Shown here: piece by piece, positions 36,301 to 48,075 of the stretch
How positions within the stretch are numbered: position 1 is the first letter of the stretch
How the letters are laid out: each line of letters opens with the position of its first letter
Origin: Neoechinorhynchus agilis
Taxonomy: Eukaryota > Acanthocephala
Length of the DNA: 64,000 nt
NCBI GenBank assembly: GCA_051530055.1
Contig: CM121341.1
Location: forward strand, 18,972,001 to 19,036,000
Direction of reading: 5' to 3'
Position numbers and translations under genes: made by a program
Notes under the pieces: generated by a model
The model's database searches: none
What the model was told of the DNA's origin: nothing
What the model saw: only the letters and a program-made list of their open reading frames with translations

Positions 36301-38267
36301 ATATACCACAGCGGTAAGTTTACTTGCTTCGGTTGAGAATTCTGGACGCGATCAGCAATGTCTTAGTCGTATGTTCACTCACTTTTTCAACCTTGGAACA
36401 AAAATTTGTGAGTTGGACGATCAACCAAATTTGGGTACTAATGACCAGAGAAAAGAATGCTCTCGCCAGTTAAATTCGATCGCCGATTTGATCAAAAAAT
36501 TGATTAAATCCCAAAACGTTCATACGATGAACAATCTCATGATTATATTTAATCAATTAATTTCACGAATATGTCACCCCAATCAAGTGGTTTCTCAGAC
36601 ATTAGACGATGTCCTTTGTATGCTTCTTGAAGCGTTTCCAGAACGAGCGGTCTGGTATATGGTAAGTGGATCCCAATCCACCCATAAGAAGCGAAAACAG
36701 CGATGCCAAAGCATCTTAACTAAAGCCAGCAGAAAAAGTAATGTGGCTGCTACTGTGATTAAAGATTGTATGAGTCTTTGTGCGCCACTTACAGAGCTCT
36801 GTTCAAGAAAATTAAGTGCAAAAGAAAAAGCAATCACATCAATGTCTCTTAAAAAGCACTTTCCCAAGCTCAGTACACAGGTTAAAGCTTGTCGCTTACT
36901 TCTACCTATTCAAAAGCAGTTATTTCCATCGTCTGAGCAGTTAATGACGTTACACAAACGTTCAATGATTTATTTTGAAAACATTGAGGATACAATTGAA
37001 ATAATGAAATCGCTTCAGAAACCGAAGAAGATTCTTGTAAGAGGAACCGATGGACTTTGTTATCCATTTCTATGTAAAGCTAGAGATGATCTCAGAATCG
37101 ATCAACGCATGATAGAAGTATGTCAGCTCTTAAATCGATGCTTTAAGCAGAAAAATGACGCAATAACTTTGAGCCTTACACTTGACATTGAAACGGATTT
37201 GTCACCGAAGTCAGTCAGATTAAAAGGACGCCCCCAATCGGGTGGCAGCAATCTCTATATACGAACTTACAGTGTTATGCCTATTACAGACATGTGTGGA
37301 ATAATCGAGATGGTCTCCGGGCTAACCACACTCCGATGTGTCCTTGAAAAACTCTACAAAAAATACAATAATTCGAATGTGTATAGGATGGGTGTACGGC
37401 AACTTATGGAACCAGATTCACTAAATCCAAACAGAAGTCAAGCAAATTATGAAGCATTCATAAAGAAGGCATTGCCTGCATTTAAACCATCAGTCCTTCA
37501 CCACTGGTTCATGAGTGACCAATTTGAATCACTTAGTCGATCTCTCTGCCATGGGTCGATTGGTTGGAGAAATTCACAATAGTAATGAGCCATTAGCGTA
37601 CAAGTGGTATGCAACAAGGATGAACTATTGCAGGACGGCGGCTGTAATGAGCATGGTCGGTTGGATGGTTGGTCTTGGTGATAGGCATTGCGAAAACATT
37701 CTCTTAGACACTACGAATGGCGACTGCATTCACGTGGATTATAATTGTCTATTCAATAAAGGTGATATATTTCAGATTCCAGAAATCGTACCATTTCGCC
37801 TCACTCATAACATGGTAGATGGAATGGGCATACTCGGAATAGAAGGAACGTTCAGACAGACATGTGAGAAAGTAACGCACCTCATGCGTCAACATAAAGA
37901 TCTTCTTTTGTCCGTCTTAGAAACATTCGTCTATGATCCTTTATTGGAGTGGAAAAGAGTTACGCAAAACACGGAGCAATTGCCACCACAAGTGCTTGCG
38001 GCTCGCCAAGCTGCAGCCCGGGCTGAAGCGATCAGATGCAAATTTGAAGGAGAAACAGTGAATCTGACGGCTAAAAGCGAAATTGAGAACATTAGGTGGC
38101 GACTAAATGGTCACGTAGGAAAATTGCATGATACCAACACTCAAACTCAGACATCGAAGATGAGTTCGCCAATGTCCGTGGACGGACAAGTGGACCTGCT
38201 AATAAAAGAGGCAACGAATAGTTTTTCGTTAGCGCAAATGTTCATCGGTTGGGCTTCTTACATGTGA
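30335..38267 (+). CDS. ATR: ATR checkpoint kinase (PIKK family)
   Basis: Start chosen at ATG 30335; frames further 5' lack an ATG. Exons: 30335-30921, 31275-31727, 31782-33715, 33765-about 37530, about 37570-38267; roughly 2,480 aa, close to ATR size. The first four junctions are in phase with GT..AG introns of 353, 54 and 49 nt. The long N-terminal part is helical-repeat-like. The kinase domain is clear: PFLCKARDDLRID, IRTYSVMPITDMCGIIEMV, AAVMSMVGWMVGLGDRHCEN, DGDCIHVDYN-type metal loop (GDCIHVDYNCLFNKGD) and EIVPFRLTHNMVDGMG. A C-terminal FATC ends LIKEATN...AQMFIGWASYM. The match to ATR rather than SMG-1, ATM or TOR rests on FLCKxxDDLR, IRTYxVxPxxxxCGIIE and LFNKG. The last intron (about 37.53-37.58 kb) is not resolved. 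Role: replication-stress and DNA-damage checkpoint with an ATRIP partner. Confidence 0.93.
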
Positions 38268-38654
38268 ACTGTATTTTCAAAGAATACAATATTCCTTTTT
38301 CTAAACTGGGAATTTAATTGCATAAAAAATCTAGTGTTTAGACTTGTTGAAGAGCTCAATCAACTATCCGATAAAATTTTCGTTACAAACCGTTCGATTC
38401 ATCACGATTTTTCTGGGCTGAAATAGCCGTCAGGCATAATGGCATAATGTATAAAACATGTAGATAAATTTTAACGATCAACAACAGTAAGACCAAGCTT
38501 ATTATTTCTTCAAGGTTTTGTACTGTCAGGTGGCGCAATAAGAATAACTTTCAATAGTGAGCTGAAGTATGCGACTTAGTCGAGAGCAAACTAGTCAGAA
38601 TTATGCAGCTCTAAAACAAATTATTTGCGCCCAAGTTAAGAGAAATAAAGCTGA
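38268..38654. other. ATR 3' flank
   Basis: AT-rich, presumably ATR 3' UTR followed by spacer. Nothing recognised. Confidence 0.4.
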
Positions 38655-38815
38655 GTTCTACAAGCCTGAACTTCGGGACATTCGGACACTATTTGAGACC
38701 GCACATTATCCAGTTTTTCTTGGGATCTACTAACGAGAACAATATTGAACCCAATTTCGGCTAACTGCTTCGCGTATTCCAGTCCTATTCCATCAGTGGA
38801 TCCGGTGATGGCCGC
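38655..38815 (-). pseudogene. Short-chain dehydrogenase fragment
   Basis: Minus strand; about 160 bp encoding [20 protein letters not shown] and the following Rossmann strand through SECPEVQ, almost base-identical to the same block in the genes at 39336, 42528 and 50207. Homology stops abruptly on both sides; neither the N-terminal helix nor the catalytic half is present. It is a truncated copy or a conversion remnant at the edge of the array. Confidence 0.85.
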
Positions 38816-39335
38816 TCGTTTTTACGTGTACGAAGGCGTCTCTAACTTAATTTATGGATTATTGCCCCTAGCAGCGACTTATGAAGATGTCTACTTATGC
38901 AAAATCACAAAGCTTCATTTGAATCCCCAGCTTTTGAAACCGTACGATTCAGTTGATTCCACTAAACAATAGGTTTTCAATATATCAGTGAGGAATTGAA
39001 ATACAAACGCTCGATACAATTTCGCGATTACTTCATAGGCTGGTGTTTTCATTATTCTAAGAGTTTTCTCCATTTCCTGTGTGTATGAGCGCAGCGAACA
39101 TAACGGTTGTGTGCGACGAATACCTTTAGATACCTTTTACCTTTTCAAATGCGCTTCAGAATTGGTTGAATCTTCAAAATATTTGCTTAAAAAGTGGGCA
39201 AAATGAATTGAGGTTTTGCATGCCATAATAAAGTCAAGACACTATCATTTGACGAGATGGAAACAAACCACATGCAGAATAATTTGTTTTTTAATCGATA
39301 GTCAAATCAAAATTGGAAATACTACGTGATTTTTC
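38816..39335. other. Spacer in the dehydrogenase array
   Basis: No gene recognised; AT-rich. Confidence 0.4.
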
Positions 39336-40328
39336 TCAACCTCCCTTCTCTTGCTTTGCCAGTCCACGGCGAATATCCCTTAACATGAGGCAACGAGGTG
39401 TTAAATAATGCACTAATTCAAAGAAAATGAAATGGGCAAAACACCCTGAAGTACATTCGAACGATCCAACTGAGTTGAGAGCACTTCGAACAAAATCCTT
39501 TGGTGTTTGCGCGCGCAACAAGTCCTTTTTGTCTTCAATATAGGGAATTGCATAAGCCATCTTAGTTGCAACCAAACCGGGATAGATGCATTGCACGTCC
39601 ACATTTGTGCTCTTAAGTTCACTTTTAAGAGCTTTGGAAAATGAGATAATTGACGCCTTAGTAGCCGTATAGACCGTCACGAAAGGGCTATGAATAACAC
39701 CGCAAATACTGCTCACGTTAGCGATCAAGCACTTCTTTTTGGATTGTAGCATGTAAGGAAGGACTATTCTTGTAATGTGCATAACAGCCGATATGTTCAC
39801 TTTAACCATTTGGTCTATCATCAGTCTGTTTACCTGCTCAAATGGTATGAGACGATCATAGCAAACTCCAGCGTTGTTCACTAGGATACCAATATCGAGA
39901 TTATCATCGACAGGACCTATTTTGCGTATTAACTCGTTTTCGATTCGATCGTACTCTTTAGGACTCATCAACGAGAAATCGGCCTGAATTGTACAAACCT
40001 GAACTTCGGGACATTCGGACACTATTTGAGACCGCACATTATCCAGTTTTTCTTGGGATCTACTAACGAGAACAATATTGAACCCAATCTCGGCTAACTG
40101 CTTCGCGTATTCCAGTCCTATTCCATCAGTGGATCCGGTGACGACCGCCCATTCGCCCATGTATTTGGGAGAAAGTAAAGCTGAACGCGATTTCAGCTTG
40201 AAGACGTAGAAAGTGTAGACGATTTTAAGAAAACTAATTATTATTCGCAGGCTAGTTTCAATCGCCCATCCAATGACCATAAGTTTAGTTCCCATGTAAA
40301 TTGATGGTTTCGACAATAGATTTATCAT
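39336..40328 (-). CDS. 17-beta-HSD12-like / 3-ketoacyl-CoA reductase SDR, copy 1
   Basis: Single exon, 330 aa, ATG at 40328. An N-terminal hydrophobic anchor precedes KIVYTFYVFKLKSRSALLSP. Then come the classical SDR motifs: NADP(H)-binding [16 protein letters not shown], catalytic Ser in NVSSICGV, YTATK (YxxxK), and a PGLVATKM turn. The layout matches the membrane-bound very-long-chain 3-ketoacyl-CoA reductase / 17-beta-HSD12 group (C. elegans let-767-like). By family it acts at the ER in fatty-acid elongation or steroid interconversion. The block from about residue 38 to 110 is nearly base-identical to copies 2 and 4, while the C-terminal half diverges. Confidence 0.9.
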   Translation of the reverse strand: MINLLSKPSIYMGTKLMVIGWAIETSLRIIISFLKIVYTFYVFKLKSRSALLSPKYMGEWAVVTGSTDGIGLEYAKQLAEIGFNIVLVSRSQEKLDNVRSQIVSECPEVQVCTIQADFSLMSPKEYDRIENELIRKIGPVDDNLDIGILVNNAGVCYDRLIPFEQVNRLMIDQMVKVNISAVMHITRIVLPYMLQSKKKCLIANVSSICGVIHSPFVTVYTATKASIISFSKALKSELKSTNVDVQCIYPGLVATKMAYAIPYIEDKKDLLRAQTPKDFVRSALNSVGSFECTSGCFAHFIFFELVHYLTPRCLMLRDIRRGLAKQEKGG

Positions 40329-42527
40329 TATCTAAAAGCAGAGTGTTTCTAAAGAAGAGAGTATGCTGTTGACGCTTCTGTTTGCTTTTGGATCTTATTG
40401 AACGCACTATGAAAAGTTTTGTCAATTATCTCAGTAGGAGTTATTTATGGGACAAAGTGTATATTTATGTGATATTTGTAATAGTAAAGTAACGAATGAT
40501 CGCTTTGAGTTGTAACAAACATAGCAGCAGCAATTTAGAGGTATTATTCTACTGAAAACCTTGCATTGTGCCCTGAGCCAAATCACATTTAGTTTTTTCG
40601 CTGGCTGCGCACATAGAAACGTGGGAAATTATGAATTAATGAAACATGAGTGACGAAGTTAATGGAACTTAATGGTTACAAATGGTCAGTGCTGTATTTA
40701 TTCGTCTTTTGTGCGGTTATAGTTTGAAGTCTCTCTCTACAGTCAATAAAATTTAAAAAGGGATTTGCGTTCCATCACCTATCATGGAAGTAAGTTGTGC
40801 TCAATGGTTTTTAAATTTTTTCCGCAAAGTGCAAGTTGCTCAGGATTATTTAGAAATGCAGTAAAATAAACAAGTACTAAAAGCTAATACGGTATTACTG
40901 GCTTAGGGAGGATAGATCATCTTTAAGGTAAATTGTCTTGTAAGTTAAACACCAGACACATTTAGACAATGGTAAGAAACATTATACCATAGTGATGATC
41001 TCTATGAGCGTGTAATTGTCGATGTGTTAGAGATGCAGAGGCATGATACGTTTGACAACAACAAGCCTGATTGCGAACCCAAATTGAGGTTCCGACCATC
41101 TTGACCATCCTACCTTTTCTTTATTGCGAAGAAGTCCCACATGGAGGACGAAATATTAATAATTAAATTTAAATCATTTTTTATTTCTAATGACCAAAAC
41201 AACCAATGGATACATATTTACAAAGGTAAGAACAATCTTATCGACATAGAGAACCAGCGGTTAGTTAGAAAATATACCCCGTGAAACTAAATACTTGATT
41301 CCGCGTTGTTTTGAATAAATAATATGAAACAAAGTATTGCACTTGCACGAAAAAACACTTGGTCTCCATTCACGCTGCTACAAATGAAAAGTAATTGGGC
41401 CTCAAGGCTCACAAACGACCAAAGCTGAAAACACGACGTTCGATTTCGAGTTTTAAATGTTATAGATTACTTTGACCATTTGGGATAAAACGAATTGCAT
41501 CGAACCTCCACATGAATGATAACTTATGAGCCGTTTAAAGAAAAAAACATATTAGCTTAACACAGAAACACTACTAATTTAAAATGCGCTTTTCCCAAAA
41601 ATAGTTTTGAAATACACTAGTAAATGATATGATTCGTTCGTTATTTAGGATTTATATAGATAGAAAGATGATAAAATTAAGTAATAAAAGGAGGAAAATA
41701 CTAAAAAATGTAACATGTTATTTCATTGTTTTCATGGCCATACGAATCAATGTCAATTAACATTTGAATGCAGTGAAATCTCTTTGGTGAGCAGTGCCAA
41801 ACTTACGGCCAGGGGGCCACATCCAGACGGTGAAGCAGCCTCACGTGACCTGCACTTATGCAGTTCATTGGAACTACAAAAAGTGGTTATAATATTAAAC
41901 TTTTAGAGAGCAAACGAGTGATGTTGCCACAGTTCCCTCGCCTTAATGTTTTCCAGAAGAGATACACCAATTTCGTCGATTCTCTTCCTATCTCGGCTCT
42001 AATTGACCCTCTTATGGTCCACTTTCAGTGCAATCTTTCGCTGAGTACATTTGATGCAGATGCATCGGTGTAAGTGCAAAATCTTGGTTTATCTTTTCTA
42101 CTTTGCTTTGATTAACAAGGGTTTGGACAAGTTCCATTTCTAAATATTTGTCTTAAATTTTTGCATGTGTTTTTGCCTGCGCGATTTACCTAAATTTCGA
42201 GAGCAGCCCCATGTAAGAAAAGGTTCGGCAGAGCTGGCTTAGGCGATTAAACAGAAATGGAAATCTTATAATCGTACAAAATGGCTGATTCTGCTTCACA
42301 ATCGCACGCTTGAAAATTTGAAGAATAATTAATTTTTTAGATTGAATCAGAATGCAGCAATCAAAGACGTGTTGTTAACATATAACTTTAACAAGAATAC
42401 TATTTAAAGTAATATCCCAATTGAAATGATCGAAATGAATATTTTAGTAAATTGACAGGAACTTGAAAATCTCTACCAAACGTATGATTCAGTCAACTTT
42501 GTAAGCGCCTTTCTTTTCCACCGGTTA
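40329..42527. other. Long spacer in the dehydrogenase array
   Basis: 2.2 kb with no recognised gene. Short plus-strand frames at 41715-41906 and 41858-42073 show no family resemblance. AT-rich throughout; no clear transposon coding sequence. Confidence 0.4.
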
Positions 42528-43505
42528 TTAGTGATTAATAGTCATTCTGATGTTCCTAACAATTAGAAAACGGGGAATAACAGGAAAAATTACATCCCAG
42601 TAAATGTAATGAGCTAAACATCCACATGTAAATCGAAGTGATCCGATTGAATTGAGAGCGCTTTTGACGAAATCTGCCGATGCTAAAACGTACCATCTAT
42701 TACTGAGCCGATTTAACGATGGATCGTCCAGGATCATTTTTGTCACGACAAGACCGGGACAAACACATTGAACATCCACGTTCGTACTACTTAATTCACT
42801 CTCAAGCGCTCTTGAAAACGAAATGATTGATGCCTTACTTGCGGAGTATGCAGATTTAAAGGGAAAGTGATTGATTCCAGCGACACTACCAATGTTTAAG
42901 ATCAGGGGATTCTTGTTGGAATGTAACATGTGAGGGAGAATCATACGAGTCATATGGAATACCGAGGAAACATTAACTTGAGTGATTTGATTGATTAATA
43001 TCGGGGAAACGTCCTCAAAACTAAGAGATCGATCATAACAAACTCCAGCATTGTTCACTAGGATACCAATATCGAGATTGTCATCGACAGGACCTATTTT
43101 GCGTATTAACTCGTTTTCGATTCGATCGTACTCTTTAGGACTCATCAACGAGAAATCGGCCTGAATTGTACAAACCTGAACTTCGGGACATTCGGACACT
43201 ATTTGAGACCGCACATTATCTAGTTTTTCTTGGGATCTACTAACGAGAACAATATTGAACCCAATTTCGGCTAACTGCTTCGCGTATTCCAGTCCTATTC
43301 CATCAGTGGATCCGGTGACGACCGCCCATTCGCCCATGTATTTGGGAGAAAGTAAAGCTGAACGCGATTTCAGCTTGAAGACGTAGAAAGTGTAGACGAT
43401 TTTGAGGATATAGACCGCGATTCTTATGAAGGTCGGAATCGCCAATCCAACGATCAATAGTTGCAATCCAGCAGAATCTAACGCTTCTATCCATGTGCAC
43501 TTCAT
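42528..43505 (-). CDS. 17-beta-HSD12-like SDR, copy 2
   Basis: Single exon, 325 aa, ATG at 43505. Motifs: [31 protein letters not shown]. The catalytic set is intact. It is a mosaic. The N-terminal anchor (SAGLQLLIVGLAIPTFIRIA) is shared exactly with copy 4. The segment ADFSLMSPKEYDRIENELIR through NNAGVCYD is shared exactly with copy 1. The C-terminal half is private. Expected function as for copy 1. Confidence 0.9.
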   Translation of the reverse strand: MKCTWIEALDSAGLQLLIVGLAIPTFIRIAVYILKIVYTFYVFKLKSRSALLSPKYMGEWAVVTGSTDGIGLEYAKQLAEIGFNIVLVSRSQEKLDNVRSQIVSECPEVQVCTIQADFSLMSPKEYDRIENELIRKIGPVDDNLDIGILVNNAGVCYDRSLSFEDVSPILINQITQVNVSSVFHMTRMILPHMLHSNKNPLILNIGSVAGINHFPFKSAYSASKASIISFSRALESELSSTNVDVQCVCPGLVVTKMILDDPSLNRLSNRWYVLASADFVKSALNSIGSLRFTCGCLAHYIYWDVIFPVIPRFLIVRNIRMTINH

Positions 43506-43799
43506 TATCTATAAATGATTAAAGAGAATCATAAATAAGAATTGATTTAAATAAGCGAATAAACTGAGAAGTAAAGCACGAGAACATTTTAGCTTTAGTA
43601 AGCATCATTCTGTATTTTTATGAAAGAAATGTCGAACAAAAGCGAAAATGCGCCGCCGAAAGTTGTTATTTCGCTGTCTTTTGAAGTTAGAATTTTTCAT
43701 TTCGAATTCATAATAATTATCAATGGGTTTTTTAAAAACACGTTTTATTTAAAAGAAGATCAAGTCACCGCGCATAGTACCTTAAATATCCAGTGAATC
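43506..43799. other. Spacer
   Basis: 5' flank of SDR copy 2. Nothing recognised. Confidence 0.35.
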
Positions 43800-44360
43800 T
43801 TGTACTAATGGTTTAATTCGTAGTTGTTGTCTCTTGTTATTTCCTCCGAATCAATTCGCATTGGGAGGATTGAGCGGTTGAGAAAAAAGACCGGAAGTAG
43901 AGATTTGTGCGACGAAATAAAGGATGGAAAATGTTGGGGCGACGCGAGCGCTGTAAGGGGGTAGTAAAAGGCGAAATGTGTGATAAAAATTGAAGAGGCG
44001 GAAGAGCATCGAGGCGCTTTGAGTGCTTTTGAAAGATTGGAGAGCGGTGTTCTTCTAAGGGCACGAGTTCGGAGGAGCAGATTATAGCGCACGTCGTGTG
44101 AAAAGTATTAACTTTTGTGAATAGTTTAGAAGAAAAATTTCAGAAGGTTGGACTTGTGTAGGTGAGTGCTAAGAAGATAGAGCTTAATGGACCCCTTGCG
44201 CGACAAGATTGATATGTGCTTGTCCCACTTTAGATTTTCTTGAAAATAAAGACCGCGTATACGAACAGAGGAGAGACGATTGACAGGAAAAGGAAAAAGT
44301 GGCTGATTGGAAGGGCTATTTGAAATCGAGGGGTCGATTTGGCCGCACTTGGTGTAGGAA
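43800..44360 (-). mobile_element. LINE 3' fragment (CR1/Jockey-like)
   Basis: Minus strand. The stretch RIRGLYFQENLKWDKHIS corresponds to the conserved I-LG-I-x-F-x-x-x-L-x-W-x-x-H-I block after the LINE reverse transcriptase, and is followed by the usual helix-rich tail. It resembles the tail of the LINE at 21.2-23.7 kb. The 5' part is missing, and it lies directly against the SDR pseudogene. Confidence 0.5.
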
Positions 44361-44363
44361 AAC

Positions 44364-45406
44364 TTAAAGATTGTTCGGGTTTATTAAAAAGCACTGATTA
44401 TTTTTCACGTCAAAATAAATAGCATCCACGTCTTTGTTAAGCCTTAATCCTTTTTCCGCCTTTTGCTGAAGCTCCATTGTTTTTCGGTACATGTTAATAA
44501 CATATCTTCTTGGAAACAAGGGAAACAAAATCTCGTTATACACTAAATGATTGAACCATCCCGAAGTTACACCTTGCGATCCGATTGAATTAATGGCACT
44601 TTTTACAAACGCTTTTGGAGTTGCGACATTCCAAGGTAACGTTTTACCTTGAACTGATGGACTCTTGTACAACATTTTCGTTGTTACCAGCCTAGAATTA
44701 ACGCATTGAACTAGGACGTTAGTCTTTTCGAGTTCGTCACTAAGACCTTTTGAGAACGAGATAATACAGGATTTACTGGCACAATACGCGGTTAAATACG
44801 GCAAGTGAAATCGACCACCAGCACTTCCAGCTGGCGAAATATTAACCGATATGATTTCATTGATCTTTTCGAATGGTAAATTCTAGTAAGGAACTAGATG
44901 ATCGTAGGACACACCGACATCATTGACCAGAATCTTTACATCCAAAAATTCCTTCTGAGGTCCGATCTTCTCCTTAAATTCTGTTTCTATGCGTTCATAT
45001 TCTTTTTTATCTGCCTCGCGAAAATCAATCTTGATTGTTATGACTTGGATATGCGGAGATTCTTTTAAAAGTTCACATATCACTTGGTCATGTCGAGCTT
45101 GATTTCGACTGATTAATGCGATATTCAGTCCAAATTGACTTAGCTGTCTTGCATACTCAAGTCCAATTCCATCTGTGGATCCAGTAATGACGGACGGCCC
45201 AGCGATTTTTGTTATCCGAGGTCAACAGGAGCGAAGTAGGCTTGAGATTGAAGGCATAAAACAAATAGAGAGTTTTGAAGAAAAGAATAACAGAATAAAT
45301 TAAAGTCGTAAATGGTGAAACTAGAATCAGCAGTTTGAAAATATCCGCAAGCATCAAATGCGGCATCGCTGTACCGTTGAGCAAACGTGAAAATCGCGAT
45401 GCCCAA
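44364..45406 (-). pseudogene. 17-beta-HSD12-like SDR pseudogene (copy 3)
   Basis: Minus strand. Blocks at 45384-45157 (N-terminal anchor, FYAFNLKP), 45180-44883 (EYARQLSQFGLNIALISRNQ, IKIDFREADKKEYERIE, LVNDVGVSYDHL) and 44804-44364 (PYLTAYCASKSCIISFSKGL, then C-terminus) are in order but interrupted. There is a 4-base duplication (CGTC) in the TGSTDGIG region, a stop after the NDVGVSYDHLVPY block, and a gap removing the strand with the catalytic Ser. The NNAG-type motif reads NDVG. It is a dead paralogue with a unique, longer C-terminal extension. Confidence 0.85.
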
Positions 45407-45420
45407 AGTTTTAAAGCTTC

Positions 45421-46234
45421 ATTTTAATTTGAGGAATACTTATGATTCATTTTCTACTTTCACCACCAATATGACTATTGCCTGATTCATCCAAAGCAAC
45501 TGCGCAAAAATCTGGGCCGATTCCAGAAGGTGCAAGAATTTTAGCAGAACGAGCAATTAAATGGTTTAAATCGTGCTATGTGTTTAACGAATGAAAGTTT
45601 GTCCGAAATTCATTTTTTCAATATCCCAACATAAAATCCTCAAATTGTGAAGCGTTATCGAAATAGGGTTCGCAAATTCTATTCTTTTACACTAGCGGTC
45701 TCGGCTGAAATGGATAGTTGCTTCATCGTAACATTAAATACGATTGCTTTGTGTTCGCATAGCGTGAGATTTATTGGCTTAGAGGCATTGGATGACTAAC
45801 ATAAAAATTGGTTAAAGCTTTTGTAATAATTTTTTCGACACATATTACGACATTTTTTAAGGCATTTGTTTCCAGCCGAGTAGGCTCCTTATGTAGAAGT
45901 AAACTGAAAGATTATCTACAACCAAGAAGTCCTTAGAAATGGTATTTGGCGTTTATTGTTAATTTTTTATGCAACAAATGTTATCTTCAGCAAAAGGAAT
46001 AACATTTAACTCACAAAAAATGCTAAATGTGTATTTGGGTTGCCGCGGTTGGAGTTCGATTGAGATTTTGAAATAAATTTGATTCGTACTATAGTTTGGA
46101 AAACAATCATAACAGTAACTATAGAAAAATATCGACGCCAGAACTCCCCTTTAAACTGTTTTATGATCTCAATTATCATTGCCAGAAGTTTAATTATGTG
46201 CCAAGTGTGCTGAAATTCATATCGCCTACGAGAT
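45421..46234. other. Spacer
   Basis: AT-rich, no gene or repeat recognised. Confidence 0.4.
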
Positions 46235-46475
46235 CGAGCAAGGCATTTACTCGTGATAACAAGAACAGTTTATAAAACATTCACGCCACAACTCTGGATC
46301 ATTCAGCTGCCATCCTGGTTTAATGATTGAATAAACGAATGTAACGTTTCTTCGTTGTTCAGTCAGACATAAGTTTGGCATGAGGAATGCTCCTGCCTTC
46401 GGATCGTTAGTGATTCGTCTGGTTCTCTTGGACAATTGATTAATCATGTCCTGCGCCGCACACTCATTAGTGAGT
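46235..46475 (-). repeat. Dispersed repeat of unknown class, copy 2
   Basis: Related to 1095-1320 over its length; see that entry. This copy keeps an open frame (46447-46247) with LCLTEQRRNVTFVYSI and LNDPELWRECF. The frame begins without upstream context, so it is listed as a repeat and not as a gene. Confidence 0.5.
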
Positions 46476-47968
46476 ATCCTCCCATCAGCAGCATTTTATG
46501 TCCTTTGTTTATGAGTCTTCGGCGATAATGGATTTTATCATTTTGGCACATTTAAACAGGGATTCGGGATCAAGTCCATTAGACCACATCGACACAACTA
46601 CGGAATGTACAAACTCAGCCAGTTTTTTACATTGGGGCAAGTATTTATTATTTTATCATATCTGTGGCTAGCCGGCTACGTTTTAGGTGTATGTGAAGTG
46701 ATCCAAACATTATCTATAACTTCGGCTGATTATATTTCGATTTAGCACTATATGGCGGAGTGCTTGCTAGCTCCTACGGATAAACCCTTCTTTGAGGTTA
46801 TTGGGGTAACAGTTCAAGTTAATCAATTGGCTAAATACTATTCAGCAATATCTTTGAGCTGTCGATTTGTATCAAGATAGGTTTTGGGAATTTTTACGCA
46901 ATTTGATAAGCTATAAAAAATGCCGATTAAACAATAATTTTTATGGGAAACCGAGCAATGCTCTGGTTGTTAGCGAATTAACTTAATGCACTTAAAGCGT
47001 TTAACGAAAGACAATTGAAGTTTTTACACTAAGAATTCTATCGTACCCTTAAATTCTAATCCTAAAAACAATATTATTTCTTAGGCAAACAAAGATTATG
47101 CAACCTGTATACAACTTTTATTTGTTCTTTTATCGTAGAAACTATCGGTTTTAATGCTTTTTTGCGCTTAACGATTAAAAGTACTAAAGACACTCGCTTT
47201 CGTCTTTTAATGAGATTTATGTTCTTCAAGATTAATTTTCTAAACCCATTAACAAACTTATTTCTTTTAAAAACAAATCGCAATTTGACCGCGCTTGAAT
47301 TTGATAATAAGGTTTTACTTCATATTCACATTGTTTTCCCCTTTGAAGGCATTTCATAGCGAGTATATTGCATTACGGTCTTGCAAAAATTTCTCTCAAA
47401 ACTCCTGGAGGGTAGATGACTCATTGCACTTTAGGCGTTTCATCTATTCGACGCTGTGCCAGAACGTCCCAGGGGCGAAAATACAACATATTTCCATGCC
47501 ATCACACTGAGAACGTAAAGCGTCCATAAACCTTTGAGCGTATTAAAATATTTGACTTTTCGAAGTGAGAATATGAAGTTCCACGGTCAAAGGGCGATTA
47601 TTTGTATTCCATGTCGCTGTCATTATGGAAATTCTGCGTATGGATCGTATATCCCACCGAACATTCGGGATAAGTTCTGTTGTGTTGCCTTAAAAATAGC
47701 CTTTCCAACTCACTGTGCTAGAGAAATCATCACTAAATCTGAGTCCTACGGATTTTAGTATCATTGCAATCGCCTAAGCGAACCGTCGCGAATATGAAAA
47801 ATCAAGCTGAGTTAAAATCAAATTTTTAAAGATGTTGTCAATAGTTTTTTGATGAGGATGCGATGAATAAAAGTAATATAATTTTTTTAATATTTCGCCC
47901 TCTATGTAGGACTACTTTAGAATTGTTTAAACGTTTTATTCGCCCCTCATCAATACAAAATCAGAGTT
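46476..47968. other. Spacer with one basic ORF
   Basis: A minus-strand frame at 47283-47074 encodes a very basic 69-residue peptide (RNKFVNGFRKL, RRKRVSLVLLIVKRKK). It could be a ribosomal-type exon or chance AT-rich coding. No other feature. Confidence 0.25.
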
Positions 47969-48075
47969 TTTCTTTTGGTATTTATCCAAACCCGGATGTA
48001 AATTCCTAGATTTATTGCCAATATTTTGTCAAATCTTGGGATTTACATCTGGGTCTGTATAACTACCAAAAGAAA
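47969..48075. repeat. Short inverted repeat (foldback/MITE-like)
   Basis: The left arm (about 47969-48014) and right arm (about 48032-48075) are imperfect reverse complements of about 45 bp, with outer ends TTTCTTTTGGTA and TACCAAAAGAAA, around an 18-20 bp centre. No coding sequence. Likely a small non-autonomous DNA element. Confidence 0.65.

Noticed and set aside
30335-38267. SMG-1, ATM or TOR instead of ATR
   Set aside because: The kinase domain strings (FLCKxxDDLR, IRTYxVxPxxxxCGIIE, LFNKG) and the protein length fit ATR best, and the FATC follows the kinase domain closely as in ATR.
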